From Betaproteobacteria bacterium TMED22 (lineage in GTDB: Bacteria; Pseudomonadota; Gammaproteobacteria; Burkholderiales; Eutrophovitaceae): a stretch of DNA of 64,000 nt. Each line of letters starts with the position of its first letter. Position 1 is the stretch's first letter. The DNA is taken from contig NHCB01000013.1 of the NCBI GenBank assembly GCA_002167745.1, positions 98,215 through 162,214 on the forward strand, in the 5' to 3' direction. The notes under the pieces are model-generated. The model saw only the letters and a list, made by a program, of their open reading frames with translations. It ran no database searches and was not told the DNA's origin. The position numbers and the translations under genes were made by a program. Below, in pieces: positions 55,836 through 64,000 of the stretch.

Positions 55836-56474
55836 ATGAAGCAAATACTTGTTTATTCCGATTCGCTCAGCTGGGGAATAATCCCGGGCACACGCAAACG
55901 ACTAGACTTCGAGGATCGATGGCCGGGGTTTATGGAAAATGTACTAAATGAAGTCGACGACAGAGTTCGTGTTATCGAAAATTGTCTTAACGGTAGGCGT
56001 ACCGCTTGGGAGGATCCTTTTCTGCTAGGACGGAGAGGAATCAATGGAATTCAGCAAGTCATAGAAATGCATTCACCGCTGGATTTGGTTATTGTGGCAC
56101 TAGGGACCAATGATTTTCAATCGATGCATCAACTTAACGCTTGGCACTCGGCGCAAGGGATGCGCGCCATCGTAAATCACATTAAAACTTCACCTATAGA
56201 ACCGGGCATGCCAATACCGTCTATATTGATAGTAGTACCACCGGTAATCGAGAGTCCCAAAGGTCCAATCGCGCCGAAATTTGAAGGCGGAGAAACTAAG
56301 ATAGCTGGATTAGCAGAAGAATACAAAAAGGTATCAGACGAATTAGCCTGTCACTATTTTGATTGCTCATCGGTAACAACAACCAGCGTGGTGGATGGAA
56401 TCCACTTAGATAAAAATCAACACCATATTGTCGGTGCCGCACTTTCTAAGATAGCGCGCAGATTGCTCGATTAA
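55836..56474 (+). CDS. SGNH/GDSL hydrolase family protein (arylesterase-like)
   Basis: MKQILVYSDSLSWGIIPGTRKRLDFEDRWPGFM (block I), VIVALGTNDFQ (block III), DGIHLDKNQH (block V). The track ORF starts at 55710 but 55836 with GAGGAT upstream fits. Confidence 0.85.
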   Translation: MKQILVYSDSLSWGIIPGTRKRLDFEDRWPGFMENVLNEVDDRVRVIENCLNGRRTAWEDPFLLGRRGINGIQQVIEMHSPLDLVIVALGTNDFQSMHQLNAWHSAQGMRAIVNHIKTSPIEPGMPIPSILIVVPPVIESPKGPIAPKFEGGETKIAGLAEEYKKVSDELACHYFDCSSVTTTSVVDGIHLDKNQHHIVGAALSKIARRLLD

Positions 56475-56491
56475 TTAAGAACACAAGAGAC

Positions 56492-56968
56492 TTATGTCCC
56501 AGTCGACAATAAAACCGTAACAGTCGCCACAACACACTCCTCACGACCAACCGCACCTAACCGCTCTGAGGTCTTTGCTTTAATATTTATTTGGTCAACC
56601 TCTGCCCCGACTAACGCAGCCAGAATCCGACGCATTTCCGGTATGTGTGGTGATAACTTTGGCTGCTCAGCAATTATTGTAGAGTCAATATTGACTACTT
56701 CGTATCCGGCACGACATATCATTTCATAAACTTTATTTAGCAGCAACTTGCTGTCGACGTCGTGCCACTTAGGGTCCGTATCCGGAAAATGCTGACCTAT
56801 ATCCCCCAAACCACATGCACCAAGTAATGCGTCAATAAGTGCGTGAATCAATACGTCAGCATCAGAATGTCCCAACAATCCTTTATCGTGTGGAATATTT
56901 ACACCACCTATAACAAGAGGCCTGTCAGGAACTAAAGCGTGGAGATCAAAACCTTCTCCGATTCTCAT
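56492..56968 (-). CDS. ispF: 2-C-methyl-D-erythritol 2,4-cyclodiphosphate synthase
   Basis: 158 aa; RIGEGFDLHALVPDRPLVIGGVNIPHDKGLLGHSDADVLIHALIDALLGA. Confidence 0.98.
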   Translation of the reverse strand: MRIGEGFDLHALVPDRPLVIGGVNIPHDKGLLGHSDADVLIHALIDALLGACGLGDIGQHFPDTDPKWHDVDSKLLLNKVYEMICRAGYEVVNIDSTIIAEQPKLSPHIPEMRRILAALVGAEVDQINIKAKTSERLGAVGREECVVATVTVLLSTGT

Positions 56969-57702
56969 ATTTCCGCTCCCTTTTTTTTAGCGCGTTTTGT
57001 CAGGACTAGTTTTGCTCGATCTAAATCGTGAGCATATGTGATTTTAAAATTCGTGGAATCAGATTCTACCAATAAAGGGTTAATACCTAGCGCCTCAATG
57101 GCAGATGATTCATCCGTGATATCGTTCCGGTTAATCGTCGTACTTAACGCTTGTTCGAGGTTAGCTCTCCTAAACATTTGCGGGGTTTGAGCCGCCCAAA
57201 GTTGCTTGCGGTCAGCTGTAGAAACCACTCTATTACGCTCATTACTGTTCTTAATCGTATCCACTAATCGACACGCAAGTAATCCACCCTCCGAATCAAT
57301 CGTTAGCTCATTAATGAGTCGATCAATCAATTCTTGAGTGATCAACGGTCGCGCTGCGTCATGAACTAAGACCCAATCCTCTGGGCCGGCAAACGCATCT
57401 AAAGCCCTAATTCCGTTCAAGACGCTCTCAGCCCTCGTTCTACCCCCCACTCGCTGAAAGCTTAGCTTTTGATGCTCAATGTCGGACTCAACCTGTTGCA
57501 GACCTGAATCATCAGGAGATAGAACAACGACCACATTTTTTATTTTTTGATGCGAGATAAAAGGCTCTATTGAGCGTTGCAATATTGACTTACCAAGAAG
57601 ATCGGCATGCTGCTTTACTACATCTCCAGATGGCGAGAATCTAGCACCCTTGCCAGCCGCCGGTATGACAACAAAATAAGATGGATCAGTCATAGATAAC
57701 AC
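56965..57702 (-). CDS. ispD: 2-C-methyl-D-erythritol 4-phosphate cytidylyltransferase
   Basis: 245 aa; FVVIPAAGKGARFSPSGDVVKQHADLLGKSILQRSIEPF, WVLVHDAARPLI. Confidence 0.96.
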   Translation of the reverse strand: MLSMTDPSYFVVIPAAGKGARFSPSGDVVKQHADLLGKSILQRSIEPFISHQKIKNVVVVLSPDDSGLQQVESDIEHQKLSFQRVGGRTRAESVLNGIRALDAFAGPEDWVLVHDAARPLITQELIDRLINELTIDSEGGLLACRLVDTIKNSNERNRVVSTADRKQLWAAQTPQMFRRANLEQALSTTINRNDITDESSAIEALGINPLLVESDSTNFKITYAHDLDRAKLVLTKRAKKKGAEI

Positions 57703-57787
57703 TGCTCACTATTGAATAAGTTGTAACGAGTAATATAGTTTCATTTTAATATTACGGACATTCGTACGCGCATGTGCATTATAATCG

Positions 57788-60700
57788 ATGCTTTTTCAGC
57801 GCATGAGCACCAGCCTCCAGTTACCAACTAGCAAACTACGGACAGCGATAACGCTGAACTCAAAAAGCGGTCTTAGTCTACTTATTGCTAACTCTGCTGG
57901 GAACTCAAACTCTCCTCTCGCGGTAATCTGCCAAAAAGCGTCTGACGCTAATCGACTAAAAGAAGAAATTAAATTTTTTAATCAAGAACTGCGAGTTCAC
58001 TTACTCCCTGACTGGGAAACACTCCCATTTGATACTTTCTCGCCGCATCAAGACTTGATTTCGCAGCGCCTAGAGACGATCTATCAAATTGATACTAAGA
58101 ATATAGACGTACTGATAGTTCCAGTCATAACTGCTCTTTACTACCTACCACCCAAAGAATTTATAAACAGTTATGTATTTTTTTTAAAAACCAAAGAATC
58201 ACTAAACTTAGATGAATTTAGGGAAAAACTCCAAAAAGCTAGTTACTCCGCTGTCTCACAAGTCGTAGCTCCGGGAGAATACGCAATAAAAGGTGGGATC
58301 ATTGACGTATTTCCAATGGGCAGCGTACTCCCCTATAGAATCGATCTCTTTGACACTGAGATTGACAGCATAAGAACCTTTGATGTCGATACCCAAAGGA
58401 GTATCTACAAAGTAAATGAAATAAGATTGTTACCAGCAAGAGAATTTCCTACCGATGATGAAGCAAGAGCTAAATTCAGAACCCAATATAGGGAAATCAT
58501 AGAGGGTGATCCATCTAAAAGTCTGATTTACAAAGAGGTATCTAAAGGGTCTAATCCGCCGGGGATAGAATACTATTTACCGTTATTTTTCGACCATGTT
58601 TCTCCTTTATTAAGCTACTTAGATAATGATTGGTCTATGATTTTAGAGGGCGACCTCGCATCAGAAATCAAGGATTTTTGGACAGACACGCAATCAAGAT
58701 ACCGATTACTAAGGGGGGACCCTGAGCGACCACTCCTTGACCCCTCGAGGTTATTTGTAAGCGAAGAACTGTTTTTCTCTCAAATTAAGAAATTAAAACG
58801 CCTATCGGTTCAGAGAGTTGGTAAGGATGATAGCTATTTTTCTCGACTACCGGATCTTTCTATTAACCGTAAGCAACAGGACCCCGTAGGTAATTTAAGA
58901 TCATTCCTATCTAATTTTTCAGGAAACGTAGTCTTAATTGCAGACAGTCCGGGCAGGAGAGAAACTATTAAAACCTTATTCCACGAGCGCTCGATACAAA
59001 CAGTGGAGGTCGAGGGATGGAAACACTTACCTAGCGTGACTGAAAAGCTTCCCATCGCTGTAGGGCTTATAGATCATGGTTTTTCCTGTCTCGATGGATC
59101 GCTCGCTGTTATTACAGAATCTGAACTTTATCCACAACAAACCAGAACACTAAACAAGCGCGAACAAAAAATTTCTACGGAAAATCTTGTTAGGGATCTT
59201 TCGGAAATCCGAAAAGATGATCCAATCGTCCACCTGCAACATGGAATTGGCCGTTATAAAGAATTAGTCATATTGGATATGGGAGAAGGAGATACAGAAT
59301 TCCTCACTATCGAATACGCTGATGGAGACCTACTTTACGTACCAGTTTCACAACTCGAACTGATCAGTAGATATTCAGGTGGGCCACCAGAAACAGCTCC
59401 AGTCCATCGTCTAGGCAGCGAAAAGTGGGATAAAGCCAAGAAAAAGGCAGCCAAAAAAATTAGAGATACTGCTGCAGAATTATTAAATATATACGCACAG
59501 CGCGCCTCCAAGAAAGGAGTGTCGCGACATATAGACAAGGATGGATATGCAACTTTCTGCGAGGATTTTCCCTTCACGGTAACAAGAGATCAACACCAAG
59601 CTATCGAAGAGACCATCAGTGATTTGAAGTCCGATAAGCCTATGGATCGACTCATTTGTGGTGACGTAGGCTTCGGCAAAACGGAAGTCGCTCTTCGCGC
59701 TGCATACGTGGCTATCGCTGATAATGCCCAAGTAGCTGTTCTTGTTCCAACAACCCTACTAGCTGAGCAACACTTTCAGACCTTCTCTGACCGATTCGCA
59801 AGTCTTCCAGTACAAGTGCGCGAATTATCTCGTTTTAGAAGTAAAAAGGAGGCCTCAGAAACCATAGATGGATTAAAGGCGGGAAAAGTAGATATTGTTA
59901 TCGGAACACACAAACTACTCTCAAAGGATGTTCGATTTCATAACCTTGGTTTAATTATTGTTGACGAAGAACATCGCTTTGGTGTGCGTCATAAAGAAGC
60001 ATTGAAAGCCATACGGGCCGAAACCGATATTTTAACCCTCACCGCAACTCCTATACCGAGGACTCTCGCAATGAGTATGGAAGGTCTAAGAGACTTTTCC
60101 GTAATCACAACTCCACCGGAAAAAAGACTCTCTATCAAAACCTTTGTTATGTCATACAGCCGTGGGATTATTAGGGAAGCAGTATTAAGAGAGTTAAAAC
60201 GTGGAGGACAAATATACTACTTACACAATGAGGTGGATTCGATACAAAGAGAATTAGAAAAATTAATCGAAATAGTTCCAGAAGCATCTATAAGGATCGC
60301 CCACGGCCAAATGCATGAACGAGATCTCGAATATGTTATGCGAGATTTTTATCAAGGACGCTTCAACATTCTGTTGTGTACCACTATCATTGAGACAGGG
60401 ATAGACATTCCTACCGCAAACACCATCATCATTAATCGAGCCGAGAAATTTGGACTTGCACAACTGCACCAGCTTCGTGGAAGAGTCGGCAGATCTCACC
60501 ATCAAGCATATGCATACTTAATGACGACTGACGACGTTAAATTAAAAGGTCCCGCAAAAAAAAGGCTCGACGCAATTCAACTTATGGAAGACTTGGGGTC
60601 TGGCTTCTTCCTTGCCATGCATGACCTCGAAATACGTGGCGCCGGAGAAGTGCTCGGGGATTCCCAAAGCGGCGATTTACAAGAAATTGGATTTCAGCTA

Positions 60701-61228
60701 TATGTTGATATGTTAGATAGAGCTGTTCAATCATTAAAATTAGGAAAAGAACCAAATATAGACATCCAAATTCCACAGGGAACCGAAATCGTTTTACACA
60801 CACCAAGCCTTCTTCCAGATGAATACTGTCCTGACGTTCATGAGCGTCTTATTATTTACAAACGACTAGCGAACACCTCAGAAACAGTACAACTAGAGAA
60901 AATTGAAGAGGAGCTAATCGATCGATTCGGATTGCTCCCATCGGAATCTAAAGCCTTATTAGCATCTCATCAGCTAAGAATCATTGGGAAAAAATTAGGT
61001 ATTTCAAAAATTGACTCAGCGCCACATAAAACCACAATAGCATTTCACGCTGAGCCTCTGTGCGACCCTATGGAAATCATTGAGCTAGTACAAAAAAGAA
61101 ATGACATTCGATTCTCGGGTCCGAGCAAAATTATTTGTGAACATGAAAACCTCGAACTAACGGGGGAGCGAGTTAAATTTTTATTGGAAACTTTGAGCGG
61201 CCTATCGTTCACCAAGAAAGTTCAGTAG
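57788..61228 (+). CDS. mfd: Transcription-repair coupling factor
   Basis: 1146 aa; CarD-type RNAP interaction domain (DPIVHLQHGIGRYKEL), DRLICGDVGFGKTEVALRAA, IVDEEHRFGVRHKE, QLRGRVGRS. Start may be M6 (57803). Confidence 0.97.
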   Translation: MLFQRMSTSLQLPTSKLRTAITLNSKSGLSLLIANSAGNSNSPLAVICQKASDANRLKEEIKFFNQELRVHLLPDWETLPFDTFSPHQDLISQRLETIYQIDTKNIDVLIVPVITALYYLPPKEFINSYVFFLKTKESLNLDEFREKLQKASYSAVSQVVAPGEYAIKGGIIDVFPMGSVLPYRIDLFDTEIDSIRTFDVDTQRSIYKVNEIRLLPAREFPTDDEARAKFRTQYREIIEGDPSKSLIYKEVSKGSNPPGIEYYLPLFFDHVSPLLSYLDNDWSMILEGDLASEIKDFWTDTQSRYRLLRGDPERPLLDPSRLFVSEELFFSQIKKLKRLSVQRVGKDDSYFSRLPDLSINRKQQDPVGNLRSFLSNFSGNVVLIADSPGRRETIKTLFHERSIQTVEVEGWKHLPSVTEKLPIAVGLIDHGFSCLDGSLAVITESELYPQQTRTLNKREQKISTENLVRDLSEIRKDDPIVHLQHGIGRYKELVILDMGEGDTEFLTIEYADGDLLYVPVSQLELISRYSGGPPETAPVHRLGSEKWDKAKKKAAKKIRDTAAELLNIYAQRASKKGVSRHIDKDGYATFCEDFPFTVTRDQHQAIEETISDLKSDKPMDRLICGDVGFGKTEVALRAAYVAIADNAQVAVLVPTTLLAEQHFQTFSDRFASLPVQVRELSRFRSKKEASETIDGLKAGKVDIVIGTHKLLSKDVRFHNLGLIIVDEEHRFGVRHKEALKAIRAETDILTLTATPIPRTLAMSMEGLRDFSVITTPPEKRLSIKTFVMSYSRGIIREAVLRELKRGGQIYYLHNEVDSIQRELEKLIEIVPEASIRIAHGQMHERDLEYVMRDFYQGRFNILLCTTIIETGIDIPTANTIIINRAEKFGLAQLHQLRGRVGRSHHQAYAYLMTTDDVKLKGPAKKRLDAIQLMEDLGSGFFLAMHDLEIRGAGEVLGDSQSGDLQEIGFQLYVDMLDRAVQSLKLGKEPNIDIQIPQGTEIVLHTPSLLPDEYCPDVHERLIIYKRLANTSETVQLEKIEEELIDRFGLLPSESKALLASHQLRIIGKKLGISKIDSAPHKTTIAFHAEPLCDPMEIIELVQKRNDIRFSGPSKIICEHENLELTGERVKFLLETLSGLSFTKKVQ

Positions 61229-61240
61229 ACCTTAGAAAAG

Positions 61241-61561
61241 CTAATCCCACCTTAAATCCCGCACCCAAATTTCGTCGTTTTCTATCTTTATCGGAAATGT
61301 TGCTGTCGCCTCCCAAGCTGGCGCACTTAAGGCCTCACCGGTTTTAACTGAAAATCTTGCGCCATGTCGAGGACAAACGACCTCATCACCCTCTAAGGGG
61401 CATCCACTCAAAATGGCCCCATCGTGCGTACAAACATCCTCAATCGCAAAGAATTCTCCATCTACGTTGTATATAACGACAGTAGTTCCGTCCATATCTG
61501 ATTGATGCCACTCACCGAGGGGGATGTCCCCAGTTGCGCATACTTTCTGCCACTCACTCAT
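61241..61561 (-). CDS. Rieske-type [2Fe-2S] ferredoxin
   Basis: 106 aa; CTHDGA and CPRHGARF Rieske ligands. Confidence 0.93.
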   Translation of the reverse strand: MSEWQKVCATGDIPLGEWHQSDMDGTTVVIYNVDGEFFAIEDVCTHDGAILSGCPLEGDEVVCPRHGARFSVKTGEALSAPAWEATATFPIKIENDEIWVRDLRWD

Positions 61562-61606
61562 ATTTCGTGTAGACCTCTCGAAATTAAGTTCCGAAAACAG
61601 CGGAAC

Positions 61607-62176
61607 CTAAACAGCAATTACATCGATATTTGGATCAATCTCACGGACCAACCCAGTAATGCCAGCAAGTGTTCCAGATAGTGAACTCGGGCAGCTGCCA
61701 CACGCACCTTGATAATGAACACTCAAGACATTGTCCTCTAGGCCAACAACATAAAGATCGCCCCCATCACTTTGTAGATAAGGTCTTACACGATCATCAA
61801 GTAATTCATTAATTTGCAGCAGTTTAGCCCGATCTGTCTCTGACAAAGTGGAGTCGTCGGTTTGCAGCCAACTGGCGGTTTGTGATGCCTCCTCTGAAAC
61901 CTGAGTAGCAGCAGGAGCGGATCGAATTGGCTCAGCTAAGGTCCGCATCAAATCCTTCCAATCCGCACTCCCGTCTTGAGTCACTGTTATCCAATTATCT
62001 ACGTAAAAGATAGATACAACACTATCGACCTCAAATAATTGAGTAGCAAGATCGTCCCCAGCGGCTTCTTCAACCGACTCATACGACTTAGCGACACCAT
62101 AAGTTATAGGCTCCTTGAGCACGAATTTTCGTGCGTTAGGATTAGGAGTAACTTCTAGATCAGCAATTTTGGGCAT
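61607..62176 (-). CDS. Nfu-type Fe-S scaffold (Nfu N-terminal domain plus NifU C-terminal domain)
   Basis: 189 aa; VTPNPNARKFVLKEP N-terminus, RPYLQSDGGDLYVVGL..YQGACGSCPSS CxxC motif. Confidence 0.9.
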   Translation of the reverse strand: MPKIADLEVTPNPNARKFVLKEPITYGVAKSYESVEEAAGDDLATQLFEVDSVVSIFYVDNWITVTQDGSADWKDLMRTLAEPIRSAPAATQVSEEASQTASWLQTDDSTLSETDRAKLLQINELLDDRVRPYLQSDGGDLYVVGLEDNVLSVHYQGACGSCPSSLSGTLAGITGLVREIDPNIDVIAV

Positions 62177-62187
62177 ATGTTAATTAT

Positions 62188-62670
62188 TTATTTTTGGGTA
62201 CCTGAGCCAGGAACTGGGTCTTTATCCCCTTCCGTCGAAATTTCACTCTGTGAGTTAATCGCCGCGATTAGTGTGTGCCATGGTAGCAGTGCACACTTAA
62301 CTCTTGAGGGAAGGTCGCGGATCCCAGAAAAAACGGCAAGACTACCAAATCCAGCTGGTTCCTCCTTATTTTCTGCCTCAGTGGTTAGCACACGAAACTG
62401 CTCAGTCAAATCAATCGCCTCAGTACAAGCTTTACCTTTCACTTTTGCGGTCATCATTGAACCAGAAGCCATGCAAATAGCACAACTCTCTCCCTCGTAT
62501 TGAATATCCTCGATCTTTTCATCAACAACATTCATGCTGACGCAGATGCGATCGCCACACAACGGGTTTATACCCTCAGCTTTGTGTGTGGCATTCTGCA
62601 CCTGACCCCAATTACGAGGTTTTTTACAATGATCTAAGATCACTTCTTGATACATTTGCTTAGAGCTCAT
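62188..62670 (-). CDS. sufU: SufU-type Fe-S cluster assembly scaffold/sulfurtransferase
   Basis: 160 aa; LDHCKKPRNWG, NPLCGDRICVSMNV, CAICMASGSMMTAKVKGK, LPSRVKCALLPWHTL. Confidence 0.9.
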   Translation of the reverse strand: MSSKQMYQEVILDHCKKPRNWGQVQNATHKAEGINPLCGDRICVSMNVVDEKIEDIQYEGESCAICMASGSMMTAKVKGKACTEAIDLTEQFRVLTTEAENKEEPAGFGSLAVFSGIRDLPSRVKCALLPWHTLIAAINSQSEISTEGDKDPVPGSGTQK

Positions 62671-62682
62671 ATTTAAAAAGTT

Positions 62683-63933
62683 CTAACTAAATATTTTCTT
62701 TGCACTTCGCACGGAGTCAACTAGTTTATCTATGTCGTCAAGCGTGTTGTACAAATAAAATGAGGCACGGGTTGTTGCAGGCACTTTATACCTTTGCATA
62801 ACAGGTTGCGCACAATGATGACCGGCTCTAACAGCAACGCCATCATCGCTGAGTAACGTAGCCATATCATGAGGATGCACACCTTGAACACCAAAAGAAA
62901 TGACACCCGCTTTTTGCGGAGCAGTTCCGTAAACTGTGAGCCCGCTGATATCTGATAATGCCTCTGTTGCGTATTGGGTTAGGACCTTTTCATGGTTTTC
63001 AATATTTTCAAGACCAATTGACTCGAGATATTTTATTGCTTCACCTAGACCAATCGCAGAAGCAATGGGAGGAGTACCTGCCTCGAACTTTGAGGGTATC
63101 TCAGCATAGGTGGTTTTTTCGAAAGTTACGGAGAGAATCATATCTCCCCCACCTTCATAAGGGTTCATTCGCTCCAACCAGTCGCGCTTCCCGTAGAGAA
63201 TACCAATACCCGTCGGCCCGCACACCTTATGCCCAGAGAAAATATAGAAATCACAATCTAAGTCTTGAAGATCAACTTTCATGTGAGGCGCCCCTTGAGC
63301 GCCATCAACCAATACTGGAATATCCTTAGCATGAGCTAATGCCACCATCTCCTTAATTGGATTTATAGTTCCAAGGACATTAGAGACATGGGTAACAGCT
63401 ATGATTTTAGTTCTATCTGACAATAGACGACGGTATTCCTCTAAATCTAATTCACCGACATCACTGATGGGAATGATTTTCAAAGTCGCGCCAACCTCCT
63501 CGCATAACTGCTGCCATGGAACAATATTCGAATGATGTTCCATGTGAGAGATGACTATCTCATCCCCAGCACGAATAAAGGTGCGGCCAAACGCGTGTGC
63601 AACTAAATTTATTGCATGCGTTGTGCCCTTGGTAAAGATCACTTCCGCTGTATCCGTGACGTTTAAAAAACGTGCCACCGTCGACCTCACTGATTCATAT
63701 GAGATCGTAGCTTGCTCAGATAGCTCATAAACTCCACGATGAATATTCGCATGTTCATACTGATGATAATGGTTGATTCGATCTATGACCGATTGAGGCA
63801 TTTGCGCGCTTGCACCACTGTCTAAATAAACCAATGGTGCGTTATTCGCAGAATTAGATAAAACAGGAAAGTCTTTTTTAATAAGCTCTGCATCTAACTT
63901 GCCGGATAGAACTTCCATATCTAGTTTATCCAT
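62683..63933 (-). CDS. sufS: SufS family cysteine desulfurase
   Basis: 416 aa; VYLDSGASAQMPQSVIDRI, SHMEHHSNIVPWQQL, FYIFSGHKVCGPTGIGILYGK, VRAGHHCAQPVM. Confidence 0.96.
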   Translation of the reverse strand: MDKLDMEVLSGKLDAELIKKDFPVLSNSANNAPLVYLDSGASAQMPQSVIDRINHYHQYEHANIHRGVYELSEQATISYESVRSTVARFLNVTDTAEVIFTKGTTHAINLVAHAFGRTFIRAGDEIVISHMEHHSNIVPWQQLCEEVGATLKIIPISDVGELDLEEYRRLLSDRTKIIAVTHVSNVLGTINPIKEMVALAHAKDIPVLVDGAQGAPHMKVDLQDLDCDFYIFSGHKVCGPTGIGILYGKRDWLERMNPYEGGGDMILSVTFEKTTYAEIPSKFEAGTPPIASAIGLGEAIKYLESIGLENIENHEKVLTQYATEALSDISGLTVYGTAPQKAGVISFGVQGVHPHDMATLLSDDGVAVRAGHHCAQPVMQRYKVPATTRASFYLYNTLDDIDKLVDSVRSAKKIFS

Positions 63934-63950
63934 CTATATCCTACCTATAT

Positions 63951-64000
63951 TCATGTTTTAGTTTGCTCCTTGATATAACTTTCGATGACACCACCCAAGG
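63951..64000 (-). CDS. 3' end of an upstream gene (LGGVIESYIKEQTKT*), SUF-operon member by position
   Basis: Open minus-strand frame ending in TGA at 63951-63953, just upstream of sufS; too short to identify. Confidence 0.35.
   Translation of the reverse strand, partial: LGGVIESYIKEQTKT

Noticed and set aside
46184-56474. Interpretation of the nine-gene cluster as a classical biosynthetic gene cluster
   Set aside because: No PKS, NRPS, terpene, RiPP or other core biosynthetic enzyme is present; a catabolic/export role is more plausible.

Overview
The window looks like a gammaproteobacterial chromosome segment dominated by housekeeping genes. About 45 kb (1-45974) is almost entirely minus-strand: kdsA(partial)-pyrG-ppsA; rnhB-lpxB-lpxA-fabZ-lpxD-skp-bamA-rseP-dxr-cdsA-uppS-frr-pyrH-tsf-rpsB; rlmB-rnr; purA-hisZ-DUF2065-hflC-hflK-hflX-hfq; der-bamB-yfgM-hisS-ispG-rlmN-ndk; tilS-accA-ggt-tolC-folD and a molybdopterin oxidoreductase. 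The exceptions are ppsR and a plus-strand tRNA-Leu(CAG). A tightly packed plus-strand accessory cluster of nine genes follows (46184-56474): VOC protein, crotonase, NodT-type outer-membrane factor, MacA-like adaptor, MacB-type ATPase, MacB-type permease, 3-hydroxyacyl-CoA dehydrogenase, secreted alpha/beta hydrolase-domain protein and SGNH hydrolase. The window ends with ispF-ispD, mfd, a Rieske protein and a SUF-type Fe-S block (nfu, sufU, sufS). The items most worth a second look are: (1) a tRNA-Leu with a strong-looking own promoter and intact cloverleaf but without the conserved D-loop/T-loop elbow bases; (2) six gene ends whose stop codon lies in or touches an inverted repeat; (3) the nine-gene efflux plus acyl-CoA plus esterase cluster; (4) a likely S2 autoregulatory leader and an rpsB-tsf intercistronic hairpin. 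No CRISPR array, prophage, transposase or obvious defence system was seen. All family calls are by eye from the translations; no database search was run.
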